A stretch of DNA of 8,044 bases from Halovenus sp. (GCA_028274925.1 JAQCNR010000242.1:1-8044), one strand, 5' to 3'; numbered from the stretch's first letter, positions 1 to 6,415 are shown. Program-made: numbers and translations. Notes: generated by a model not told the origin, from the letters alone.

Positions 1-417
1 GAACTAGATTTGGTCGTCGCCGCACCACACAGCGACCTCTCTGGTGACGGGACCGAACGCCTCGCCGAGGCCGCTCGCCATCCCGAGACCGACATTCTTG
101 GGCATCCATCGGGCCGGCGACTCAACCGCCGCGAGGGGATGGATATCGACATTGAACGACTGGCGTCGGTCGCCGCCGACCACGACACTGCGCTGGAGGT
201 CAATTCCAACCCCGGCCGACTGGACCTGTCGGGCCACGCCGTCAAACAGGCGCTCGAGGCAGGTGCGACTATCGTCATCGACACCGACGCCCACGACCCC
301 GCGAGTTTCGCGTACTGCCGGTACGGCGTCCACACCGCCCGGCGTGGCTGGGCCGAGACTGGCGATGTGCTCAATACGCGCTCGGTTGAGGACCTGCAGG
401 CATTTCTGGCGCAATGA
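1..417 (+). CDS. polX: DNA polymerase X family protein, C-terminal PHP domain (5' partial)
   Basis: This is the last 138 residues of a protein whose start lies before the window; the frame is open from base 1, so the TTG at 10 is not a real start. The fragment is the C-terminal part of a PHP (polymerase and histidinol phosphatase) metal-dependent nuclease domain as found at the end of PolX. Visible metal-site motifs are APHSD (His10 of the fragment), ILGHPSGR (His35) and DTDAHD (Asp94, Asp96, His98); the stretch around ALEVNSNPGRLDL and the late GVHTARRGW block are also typical of PolX. Family members pair an N-terminal gap-filling nucleotidyltransferase with this exonuclease/phosphoesterase domain and act in base-excision repair. 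The metal ligands that fall in this part look intact. The stop overlaps the next start as ATGA, indicating translational coupling. A stand-alone PHP protein is the alternative, because the polymerase half is not visible. Confidence 0.85.
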   Translation, partial: ELDLVVAAPHSDLSGDGTERLAEAARHPETDILGHPSGRRLNRREGMDIDIERLASVAADHDTALEVNSNPGRLDLSGHAVKQALEAGATIVIDTDAHDPASFAYCRYGVHTARRGWAETGDVLNTRSVEDLQAFLAQ

Positions 418-887
418 ACGACGAGCAGTTCCTCCTCGACGTGATGTTGGGGAAACTCGCGACCTATCTGCGGCTCTGTGGCTACGACACGGTGTACGCA
501 CTAGACGAGGGTATGGAGGCCGACGACGCACTCAAACAGTACGCCGAATCTGAGCAGCGACGGCTGGTGACCCGTGACAGAGAACTGGCCACCCGAACCG
601 ACGGCGCACTCTTGCTCGAAACCCGCGACGTTGCGGACCAACTCGCGGAACTCGTTGCGCATGGGATTCCAATCGAACTCCCTGAGGAGCCACAACGCTG
701 CAGCGTCTGCAACGGGCTGGTGCGAACACTCGGGGACGAGGAGCAGCGACCAGACCACGCTCCCGACGATATCGACCCAATCTGGCAGTGTCGGGCCTGT
801 GAACAACATTTCTGGAAGGGGAGTCACTGGGAACGAATGGGGAACATTGTTGGCGGTGTCGGCGAACCAAATCACAACTCGCTTTAG
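414..887 (+). CDS. Mut7-C type PIN-like RNase with C-terminal zinc ribbon
   Basis: The 157-residue protein matches the Mut7-C (formerly DUF82) family: a PIN-like nuclease fold followed by a zinc ribbon. The N-terminus has the family signature LLDVMLGKLATYLRLCGYDT (Asp9 as a likely metal ligand), then DDAL (Asp37/38) and VTRDREL (Asp55), which would supply the acidic cluster. The C-terminal ribbon has CSVCN (Cys96, Cys99) and CRAC (Cys126, Cys129), followed by the characteristic FWKGSHWERM. The length is normal for a stand-alone archaeal member. The family is inferred to cut RNA; substrates in archaea are not established to my knowledge. The ATG shares ATGA with the polX stop, and no good Shine-Dalgarno sits just upstream, so translation probably depends on re-initiation. 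It ends 22 nt before the next gene. Confidence 0.85.
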   Translation: MNDEQFLLDVMLGKLATYLRLCGYDTVYALDEGMEADDALKQYAESEQRRLVTRDRELATRTDGALLLETRDVADQLAELVAHGIPIELPEEPQRCSVCNGLVRTLGDEEQRPDHAPDDIDPIWQCRACEQHFWKGSHWERMGNIVGGVGEPNHNSL

Positions 888-909
888 AAGCTACCGAGTA
901 CAGAGGGTA

Positions 910-1389
910 ATGAGTCTCTCCGAGGAGGCAACGGAGCGTCTCGCGGACGTGGTCGAACTTCAGCCGACCAAGAACGCGGACCTCCAAGAGAAGTGGGGGA
1001 TGGACAGCGGCAGCGAGGTACACCAGTACCTCGAATCCGAACTCGGCGAGTACTACTATCGCGACGAGGACTCGATGATCTGTGCAACGCCGGAGGCCGA
1101 AGCACTCGTCGGCGACGGCGACACGGGTGGCGAGCGCTCGGTCACGGGAACTGCATTACAAAAAGCAATTATCGCAATCCTTCCGGGTCCGGACGAGGAC
1201 CCACAGAGTGTCGTTGCAACGCTGCACGACATCGAAGACACCGGCACCGACACGTCAGTCGACGAGGTGCGCTCGGCGCTGCACACACTGACCGACAAAG
1301 GACTGGTCGAGCGCGTCCGGAAAACTGTCCCGACGTTCCGACTCGCAATCGACCGCGACCGAATCGTCATCGAGACGGGTGAGGACTGA
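910..1389 (+). CDS. DUF5797-like small protein, probable tandem winged-helix
   Basis: A 159-residue acidic protein beginning MSLSEEATERLADVVELQPTKN. I recognise it as resembling the haloarchaeal family DUF5797, which has no known function. The N-terminal half (about 5-62) reads like a winged helix: helix 8-17, KNADLQEKWG as a second helix and turn, SEVHQYLESEL as a recognition-type helix, then a wing (YYYRDEDSMICATPEA). After an acidic linker (66-79), residues 82-157 repeat the pattern, with helices at LQKAIIAIL, PQSVVATLHDI and VDEVRSALHTLTDKGLVERV and a strand pair ending FRLAIDRDRIVIET. A DNA-binding or adaptor role is my inference from this predicted fold. I chose the ATG at 910: the frame stays open upstream to 574, but that part lies inside the RNase gene. 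It sits 22 nt after the RNase gene and 25 nt before tgtA, so it is probably in the same transcript. Confidence 0.8.
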   Translation: MSLSEEATERLADVVELQPTKNADLQEKWGMDSGSEVHQYLESELGEYYYRDEDSMICATPEAEALVGDGDTGGERSVTGTALQKAIIAILPGPDEDPQSVVATLHDIEDTGTDTSVDEVRSALHTLTDKGLVERVRKTVPTFRLAIDRDRIVIETGED

Positions 1390-1403
1390 TGTGCCGACGT
1401 GCC

Positions 1404-1408
1404 GGAGG
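1404..1408 (+). promoter_or_regulatory. Shine-Dalgarno site for tgtA
   Basis: GGAGG lies six bases before the ATG at 1415 and complements the 3' end of archaeal 16S rRNA. It decides the tgtA start: the upstream in-frame GTG at 1379 would overlap the end of the preceding gene and add twelve residues rich in Arg, Thr and Cys that do not look like the family N-terminus. Confidence 0.75.
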
Positions 1409-1414
1409 CACCCA

Positions 1415-2863
1415 ATGAGAGAGATTTTCGAGATACAGCGCTACGACAGTGCCGGACGACTCGGACGACTGGATGTGCCGCGGGCGGACACGACAATCCA
1501 GACGCCGGCGCTGTTGCCGGTGGTCAACCCCCACGTCCAGACGGTGCCGCCCGCTGAGTTGGAATCGACCTTCGGCGCGGAGATTCTCATCACGAACAGC
1601 TACGTGCTCCACGGCAGCGACGAACTCCGCGAGCCAGCCCTCGAAGAGGGCCTGCACGACCTGCTCGGGTTCTCTGGCGCGATTATGACCGACTCTGGCT
1701 CCTTCCAACTCGCCGAGTACGGCGAAATCGACGTGACGACCGAGGAAATTCTGCAGTTCCAACAGCAGATTGGCTCCGACATCGGCACGCCAATCGATAT
1801 TCCGACACCGCCCGACGTTCCTCGCGAGCAAGCCGAGGAGGAACAGCGCACCACCCAGCAGCGAAACGAACTCGCCGAGACTGTCGACACTGGTGAGATG
1901 CTCGTGTCCGCGCCGATTCAGGGCTCGACTCATCTAGATATTCGCCAGCGTGCCGCGAGAGAGGCCTACGCAACCGACCTCGACCTCTTTCCGGTCGGCG
2001 CGATGGTGCCGCTGATGAACGAGTACCGCTTCGACGACCTGGTGCACATCGTCGCCGCAGCCAAACGCGGGTTAGGCGAGGACGCACCGGTCCACTTGTT
2101 CGGCGCTGGCCATCCGATGATGTTCGCGCTGGCGGCCGCTATTGGCTGTGACCTCTTTGATTCCGCGGCCTACGCGCTGTATGCTCGTGACGAGCGCTAT
2201 CTCACTGTCCGGGGCACCGAACATCTCGAGGAACTCGAACAGTTCCCCTGCTCGTGTTCAGTCTGTCTGGAGCACACGCCCGCAGACCTGCGCGCGGCCA
2301 GCGAAGACGAGCGCCACCGCCTGCTCGCCGAGCACAACCTCGCGGTGAGTTTCGCCGAGATTCGGCGAGTCAGGCAAGCAATCCGCTCCGGCAATCTGCT
2401 CGAACTCGTCGACACCCGCGCCCGCGGCCACCCGGCGATGCTCGACGGCTACCGGACGCTGCTGCATTACGCCGACCAACTCCGCCAGACTGACCCCACA
2501 GCCAAGGACGCTTTCTTCTACGTCTCCGGCGAGAGCGCGCGCCGTCCGGAGGTCCGTCGTCACCACGAGCGACTGGGGCGACTCGACGCGCCAGACGAAC
2601 TGCGACTGAGTGTTGGCTCGCCGGGCGATGGCTGGCGACTGGTTCCGCCATTCGGGCCTGTTCCGCCCGCACTCTCGGACGTGTATCCGCTCACGGCCGG
2701 TCGTCCTGACGCGCTGGAACGACCTGCCTACGAGGCCGCCGTGCGAGGTATCCGGCGGCTGGCGGCGGCCAACCCCGACACCGACCTGACGGTCGTTCAC
2801 GACGGCTGGTCGGCGGAGGTATTCGCCGAGTTACCCGAAGACGTGGCCGTCCACAGTATTTAG
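1415..2863 (+). CDS. tgtA: tRNA-guanine(15) transglycosylase (archaeosine biosynthesis)
   Basis: This enzyme swaps guanine-15 in the D-loop of many archaeal tRNAs for preQ0, the first tRNA-level step to archaeosine. Counting from the ATG at 1415 (482 residues), the catalytic TIM-barrel motifs are clear. MTDSGSFQ carries Asp93, the position of the general acid/base Asp. CDLFDSAAY carries Asp249, the usual nucleophile. The zinc site is PCSCSVC (Cys279, Cys281, Cys284) plus His307. The preQ0 pocket segments PVGAMVPLMNEYR and FGAGHPMMFAL are present. Residues after about 370 form a C-terminal region without a recognisable PUA domain; archaeal enzymes with PUA run to about 580 residues, so this is the shorter haloarchaeal form. 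The partner amidotransferase gene (arcS/tgtA2) is not in the window. It is the last gene of the plus-strand run, and its 3' end overlaps the convergent kinase gene by 33 bp. Confidence 0.96.
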   Translation: MREIFEIQRYDSAGRLGRLDVPRADTTIQTPALLPVVNPHVQTVPPAELESTFGAEILITNSYVLHGSDELREPALEEGLHDLLGFSGAIMTDSGSFQLAEYGEIDVTTEEILQFQQQIGSDIGTPIDIPTPPDVPREQAEEEQRTTQQRNELAETVDTGEMLVSAPIQGSTHLDIRQRAAREAYATDLDLFPVGAMVPLMNEYRFDDLVHIVAAAKRGLGEDAPVHLFGAGHPMMFALAAAIGCDLFDSAAYALYARDERYLTVRGTEHLEELEQFPCSCSVCLEHTPADLRAASEDERHRLLAEHNLAVSFAEIRRVRQAIRSGNLLELVDTRARGHPAMLDGYRTLLHYADQLRQTDPTAKDAFFYVSGESARRPEVRRHHERLGRLDAPDELRLSVGSPGDGWRLVPPFGPVPPALSDVYPLTAGRPDALERPAYEAAVRGIRRLAAANPDTDLTVVHDGWSAEVFAELPEDVAVHSI

Positions 2864-4738
2864 CGCACTCGGAAGCCCTCGAATCTCGAAGCGTGCGCCG
2901 CCAGACTCGCTGGTTGTTGCAGTAATCTCGCCGCCGTGAGCGTCGACGATGCGCTCGACAATCGAGAGTCCAAATCCAGTGCCGGTGTCGTCGGTAGAGT
3001 AGCCACGCTCGAAAATCTCAGCCTGACTCTCGTCTGGCAGTCCCGAGCCGTTGTCGGCGACAGCGAAGCCGTCGTCAAGTTGGCTGACCCGGACGACGAG
3101 GTCAGCAGCGTCTGCTGTTCCGTGTTCCACAGCATTCGCAAAGAGGTTCTCGAACAACTGCTGGAGCGTGCTCTCGTCGGCGATGATGGCTCCCAGTCCG
3201 TCGTCGAGTTCGAGCGTCGCCGCCGGTGACGCGGCAGTCTCCCACGCTCGGTTGGCAACGACTTCCAGCTGGAGTCGTTTCGGGTCGAGCGCGTCGGTGC
3301 CGAGCCGAGCCATCGAGAGCGTGTTCTGGATGAGTTCGTCGATTCGCTCCAGTGATGTTTCGAGCTTGTCGAGGTGGTCGCTCGAACACTCTTCGGCGGC
3401 GAGTTCGAGCCGGAGACTCGCCGTCGTCAGCGGGTTCCGGAGGTCGTGTGAAAGTGTCCCTGCAACGGCCTCAAGTCGGTTGCGTTCGCGTTCGAGTTCG
3501 GCCTGTTGGTGTTCGCGCTCGCGCTCGTAGCTCACCCAACTTCCCATCAGGTCGACCAGCGTCATCTCCCACTGGGAGAACGGCTCCGAACGGGTGCCGA
3601 AGTCGTAGAAGCAAAACGTTCCTTCGACGGCGTCGTCCACAAAAATTGGTGTGCCAAGATAGGTTTCGACGCCAAGTTCGTAGACCAATCGCTCGGTCAG
3701 GTCGGGTGCCTCCTCGGCGGTATCGGTCAGTGCGAGGCGCTCGCCAGTCTGGGCAACGCGCTGGCAGTTTGTCTCGCTGAGGTCGACGGTCGTTCCTTCG
3801 GCGATCATCTCGTGGTCCGGACCGGCGACGACAGCCAGCGTGTACTCCTCTTCGTCGATCTGTGAGAGGCTGCCGTAGGTCATTCCGAGTTCCTCGCGGC
3901 CGATTTCCAGCAACTGTTCGACCTTGTGCTCGAAGGCCTTCTCTTTGTCCGAGATGATGCTGTAGATGTCCCGAAGCACCCGCTCGCGGCCTTCGAGAAC
4001 CTGCTCGTACTCCCGGCGGTCGGTGATTTCGTAGAAGTACATCGAGAGCCCGGTTGGGGAGGGAAACAGCCGAATATCGAACCAACAGTCGAGCGGTTCG
4101 TAGTAGCTCTCGAACGACCGGGTCTCCTGTGAGTCCAGTGCCAGCCGGCAGTTGTCCTCGAACTCGGTGTCGGTGAGGCCAGGAATCGACTCCCAGATCG
4201 ACTGCCCGCGAAGCGCCGCCTCACCGTCGACTGCGTCGGCAGCCAACCCGCGGGCCCGCTGGTTGAGGTAGGTGATCCGCCACTGGTCGTCGACGGCGAG
4301 AAAGGCGTCGGTCATCCGGTCGACAAGGTCGGCGCTGGGTCGGTACTCTTCGACAACGGCCGTGATCGCTGTCGCCAGTTGCGTGGCCGTCTCCTCCGGC
4401 GTTGTCCGCTTGACGTAGCGGTCGACATCAGCTGCCACGGCCTGGCTGGCAACATCGATACCATCGCCCGGGACGAGCACGAACGGCAGCCAGACTCGCT
4501 GGTTGCGGAGCTGTTCGAGCAACGCGATGCCGTCATCAGCGCCCGGCAACTCGTACCGTGACACGATACAGTCGACGTGGTTCGATTCGACGAATTCGAC
4601 AGCAGTCGCTGTCGAGAACACAGTTTCCACCTCGAATAGCTCGTTCGCCTCTCTGAGCGCGGTGACGAGCGTGTCTGCCGCAGTCTCGTCTCGGCCGACA
4701 TACAGCACGGAAATGGAATCGAGTGACGTGTTCGCCAT
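2831..4738 (-). CDS. Soluble sensor histidine kinase, REC(degenerate)-PAS-GAF-HisKA-HATPase
   Basis: A 635-residue cytosolic kinase with no membrane segment. Residues 8-125 form a receiver domain; the phosphoacceptor spot in the usual VS-D-YELPG motif is Arg61 (codon CGG), the acidic pocket is reduced to Asp17, and the conserved Lys appears at 110. Residues 136-245 are a PAS domain (DRMTDAFLAVD, then ITYLNQRARGL, ending YFYEITDRREYEQ). Residues 262-405 are a GAF-like domain. An EREREHQQAELERERNRLEA coiled coil leads to the H box SHDLRNPL with His431. The ATPase has the N box (ENLFANAVEHG, Asn535), DNGSGLPDE (Asp562) and DDTGTGFGLSIVERIVDAHGG (Gly586-Gly590). The kinase core looks active. No response-regulator gene lies nearby, so the partner is unknown. 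It begins 48 nt after the GNAT stop and may be co-transcribed with it. The C-terminus overlaps the end of tgtA. The ATG at 4738 is the natural start; no strong Shine-Dalgarno was seen. Confidence 0.93.
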   Translation of the reverse strand: MANTSLDSISVLYVGRDETAADTLVTALREANELFEVETVFSTATAVEFVESNHVDCIVSRYELPGADDGIALLEQLRNQRVWLPFVLVPGDGIDVASQAVAADVDRYVKRTTPEETATQLATAITAVVEEYRPSADLVDRMTDAFLAVDDQWRITYLNQRARGLAADAVDGEAALRGQSIWESIPGLTDTEFEDNCRLALDSQETRSFESYYEPLDCWFDIRLFPSPTGLSMYFYEITDRREYEQVLEGRERVLRDIYSIISDKEKAFEHKVEQLLEIGREELGMTYGSLSQIDEEEYTLAVVAGPDHEMIAEGTTVDLSETNCQRVAQTGERLALTDTAEEAPDLTERLVYELGVETYLGTPIFVDDAVEGTFCFYDFGTRSEPFSQWEMTLVDLMGSWVSYEREREHQQAELERERNRLEAVAGTLSHDLRNPLTTASLRLELAAEECSSDHLDKLETSLERIDELIQNTLSMARLGTDALDPKRLQLEVVANRAWETAASPAATLELDDGLGAIIADESTLQQLFENLFANAVEHGTADAADLVVRVSQLDDGFAVADNGSGLPDESQAEIFERGYSTDDTGTGFGLSIVERIVDAHGGEITATTSESGGARFEIRGLPSALNTVDGHVFG

Positions 4739-4786
4739 CCGGTTGCCGGAACAACGACTGGAGGGGTTCTGAATCTTTGGGCTCGA

Positions 4787-5275
4787 TTAGTTCGCCTGAA
4801 ACTGCTTTCGCATGATCGCGAACTCGATATCGACGCCGTCGATCTGTCGTGTCTTTCGGCCGAAATCCCAGTACTGCAGCGACTCGTAGAACCCCTTCGC
4901 GTTCAGCGAGGAGACGATAGTCAACTCCGGTACTGCACGCATTCGGGCGCGGGACTCGAACTGCCGGACCAGCGACGACGCGACCCCGTTGCCGGCGTAT
5001 GAGGGGTCGACAAACACCGCGTCGATGCGGTCGTCCTCGGTGTTGAGCACACCGTAGCCGGCCAGTTCACCGTCAGTTTCGGCGAGCAACACGTCGAATG
5101 TGTCACTCTCGATTGCCCGGCGAAAGTCAGAGGCTGCGCTCTGTTCGGGCTGCCACGCCGACAGTTGCTGGTCGGTGTAGGCGCTATCGTCGATTCCGTC
5201 GATTGCTGCTCGCTTGATAGCGAGCACAGCCCGTGCGTCCTCTCCCCGTGCCGGCCGAAACCGGACCCCGTCCAT
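4787..5275 (-). CDS. GNAT family N-acetyltransferase
   Basis: A 162-residue single-domain GNAT protein, which would transfer an acetyl group from acetyl-CoA to an amine; the substrate cannot be told from sequence. The N-terminus VRFRPARGEDARAVLAIKRAAI is the usual first strand and helix. Motif A is at about 84-106: IDAVFVDPSYAGNGVASSLVRQFE, where YAGNGVA is the pyrophosphate-binding loop in place of the more common (Q/R)-GxG form. The later NAKGFYESLQYWDFGRKTRQIDG segment (125-147) is motif B, with Tyr130 at the position that is often the general acid. The length is normal. It lies between the DUF1684 gene (42 nt upstream) and the histidine kinase (48 nt downstream), all on the minus strand. 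Its own TATA-like box just upstream suggests a leaderless transcript from the ATG at 5275. Confidence 0.92.
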   Translation of the reverse strand: MDGVRFRPARGEDARAVLAIKRAAIDGIDDSAYTDQQLSAWQPEQSAASDFRRAIESDTFDVLLAETDGELAGYGVLNTEDDRIDAVFVDPSYAGNGVASSLVRQFESRARMRAVPELTIVSSLNAKGFYESLQYWDFGRKTRQIDGVDIEFAIMRKQFQAN

Positions 5276-5298
5276 CTATCTTCGGTACGGGCGGCGGC

Positions 5299-5305
5299 CG
5301 TAAAT
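5299..5305 (-). promoter_or_regulatory. TATA-like box for the GNAT gene
   Basis: On the minus strand the bases read ATTTACGG, with TTTA at -26 to -29 from the start ATG at 5275. That is where the TATA box sits in haloarchaeal leaderless transcripts. It lies in an otherwise GC-rich 42-nt gap, so the GNAT-kinase pair could be transcribed independently of the DUF1684 gene. This is inference from position and composition only. Confidence 0.45.
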
Positions 5306-5317
5306 GGGTTCCAGTTT

Positions 5318-5908
5318 TCACTCTAGCGGCGGCGCTCGCTCGCCGGCGGAAATCGTCGTATCGAGCCAGTTCTCCTCGGGCGGGAGCGGACACGAAAAGG
5401 TCTCGCTGTAGGCACAGAACGGCGAGTACGCGAGATTAAAGTCGATATCGATGGTCGTGCCGTCAGTCGGTTCGTCCTCGTGTTCGAGTTCCATGTACCG
5501 GCCGTCTTTGTAGCTCTGCTGGCCGGTCGTCTTGTCACGGAACGGGACGAAAATCGGGCCGTCGTCGTCGCGCCGGTAGCCGCTCAGTTCGTACGTCTCG
5601 CCGTCAATCTCGAACTCGAAGCGGAACGGTCGCCGGTACGTAATCTGCCGGCCGTCGGAGGTCTCCATCTCCACCTCTTCGGGGTCGTCGATGACTGTTA
5701 CCGTTGCCTCGACGCGGTACTCGGGGTCGGGGTCGAAGTACGCTAGTCCGTCGAACTCCTCGCGTTTTTCGGGTGGAATCGGCGATTGCGGATGGTCAGC
5801 AAAGAACTCGTCTTTCTCGGCACGGTTGGCGCGGAGTTCCTCGGCGTAGCCGCCGCCGTCAGTCACTAGCCGTCGGTCACGCTCGGTGTTGGATTGTGCT
5901 GTGGTCAT
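5318..5908 (-). CDS. DUF1684 family protein
   Basis: A 196-residue protein with the clear signature of DUF1684, a family found in bacteria and halophilic archaea with no established biochemical function known to me. The N-terminal helix (21-36, YAEELRANRAEKDEFF) and IPPEKREEFDGLAYFDPDPEYRV are typical. The middle (63-112) is a beta-rich part carrying RRPFRFEFEIDGETYELSGYR. The core motif is FVPFRDKTTGQQSYKDGRYMEL (120-141). The second signature is DFNLAYSPFCAYSETFSCPLPPEENWL (156-182), with conserved Cys165 and Cys173, ending in the usual SAGER. There is no signal peptide, so it is likely cytosolic. The start ATG at 5908 has AGGAGG close upstream. It heads the minus-strand run DUF1684-GNAT-kinase, but the GNAT gene may also have its own promoter. 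Confidence 0.92.
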   Translation of the reverse strand: MTTAQSNTERDRRLVTDGGGYAEELRANRAEKDEFFADHPQSPIPPEKREEFDGLAYFDPDPEYRVEATVTVIDDPEEVEMETSDGRQITYRRPFRFEFEIDGETYELSGYRRDDDGPIFVPFRDKTTGQQSYKDGRYMELEHEDEPTDGTTIDIDFNLAYSPFCAYSETFSCPLPPEENWLDTTISAGERAPPLE

Positions 5909-5910
5909 AC

Positions 5911-5917
5911 TCCTCCT
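5911..5917 (-). promoter_or_regulatory. Shine-Dalgarno site for the DUF1684 gene
   Basis: On the minus strand AGGAGGA stands just before the ATG at 5908, with only about three bases between GGAGG and the start. The match to the 16S 3' end is strong, the spacing is short. It implies a transcript with a leader, consistent with the TATA-like box further upstream. Confidence 0.6.
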
Positions 5918-5928
5918 AGAAGTGCCGG

Positions 5929-5942
5929 CGGTATCAGTACCG
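5929..5942. repeat. Palindrome near the predicted DUF1684 transcription start
   Basis: CGGTA-TCAG-TACCG has perfect 5-bp arms around a 4-bp centre. It lies about 20-35 bp upstream of the DUF1684 ATG, close to where transcription should begin if the TATA box at 5954-5960 is used. It could be an operator, but arms this short also occur by chance. Confidence 0.35.
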
Positions 5943-5953
5943 GGATCTCTGGC

Positions 5954-5960
5954 AATAAAA
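5954..5960 (-). promoter_or_regulatory. TATA-like box for the DUF1684 gene
   Basis: The minus strand reads TTTTATT here, an excellent haloarchaeal TATA element in a GC-rich gap. Transcription about 25 bp downstream would start near 5930 and give a leader of roughly 20 nt carrying the AGGAGG site. Confidence 0.6.
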
Positions 5961-5962
5961 CA

Positions 5963-5969
5963 TACATAA
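5963..5969 (+). promoter_or_regulatory. TATA-like box for the four-helix membrane protein gene
   Basis: TACATAA lies at -29 to -23 from the ATG at 5992. The distance fits a leaderless transcript, and no Shine-Dalgarno is present between it and the ATG. It is only a few bases from the oppositely directed DUF1684 TATA box, so the two promoters probably compete or are jointly controlled. Confidence 0.55.
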
Positions 5970-5991
5970 CCCCCGCTACCAGAGTGTACGT

Positions 5992-6411
5992 ATGAGTCGC
6001 CAGTACCGAGATATTGTGGTGTTCACGACGCTATACCTGTTCCTCTCGCTGGTCCCGTTTCTGGCGCTCAATCAAGCGGTCCTCTCTGCGGTTCGAGACC
6101 GACTCGGCACCGTCGACGTGGTGCTAGTCGCCGTCGTCGGCACTGCCGGACTGGTCGTTCTCACGGCGCTCGTGCTGGCGAGCGAGGGCGTGAGCCGGTA
6201 CAACCAGTTTCTGGCTGCGCCGACTGACCTCCTCTCGATACTGGTTGCACTTTCCTTTCTGTTTGCGTCGACAGCCTGGTGGCTCGTTCCGGAGGCGTTG
6301 TTCCGGTTCGGCCCCGACCTCTCCTTCGACATCTTGCTCATCGTGCTGCTGTTCTGCCAACTGCCGATGATTCTCTTTCTCTCCTTGCTCACTGCCATCG
6401 GCAAGACCTGA
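5992..6411 (+). CDS. Small four-helix integral membrane protein, function unknown
   Basis: A 139-residue hydrophobic protein with four predicted transmembrane helices at about 8-31, 42-64, 80-99 and 112-135. The short N-terminus MSRQYRD and the RDR at 35-37 carry most of the positive charge; the positive-inside rule and the even helix count suggest both ends face the cytoplasm. The loop 65-79 (EGVSRYNQFLAAPTD) is the longest hydrophilic part. No catalytic motif, cysteine pair or known transporter signature was recognised, so no function is assigned. The acidic bias of its soluble neighbours is absent, as expected for a membrane protein. It is transcribed away from the DUF1684 gene out of a shared promoter region, and 76 nt separate it from the hydrolase start. 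Confidence 0.85.
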   Translation: MSRQYRDIVVFTTLYLFLSLVPFLALNQAVLSAVRDRLGTVDVVLVAVVGTAGLVVLTALVLASEGVSRYNQFLAAPTDLLSILVALSFLFASTAWWLVPEALFRFGPDLSFDILLIVLLFCQLPMILFLSLLTAIGKT

Positions 6412-6415
6412 GCAG

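Larger units (their letters stand above)
5947..5984. repeat. Interrupted inverted repeat around the divergent promoter core
   Basis: CTCTGG (5947-5952) and CCAGAG (5979-5984) are exact reverse complements separated by 26 bp. The spacer holds the AT-rich core used by both predicted divergent TATA boxes. This placement would suit a shared regulator, but one such pair is about what chance would give in an 83-bp gap. Confidence 0.3.

Noticed and set aside
574..909. In-frame upstream extension of the DUF5797-like gene back to 574
   Set aside because: It would overlap the RNase gene almost completely, and the added residues look like a shifted reading of that gene. The family-like N-terminus begins at the ATG at 910.
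1379..1414. GTG start for tgtA at 1379
   Set aside because: It overlaps the previous gene, adds residues unlike the family, and ignores the well-placed GGAGG before the ATG at 1415.
2258..2800. Long minus-strand open frame opposite tgtA
   Set aside because: It is antisense to a clearly conserved enzyme; long shadow frames are expected in GC-rich haloarchaeal genes, and no recognisable domain or start signal was seen.
3471..4085. Long minus-strand open frame within the histidine kinase gene
   Set aside because: It is the same strand in another frame, is full of Arg/Pro/Gly, and covers the kinase PAS-GAF region, so it is a frame-shifted shadow.
4742..4755. Small inverted repeat GTTG/CAAC just before the kinase start
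   Set aside because: Arms of four bases are not distinguishable from chance.
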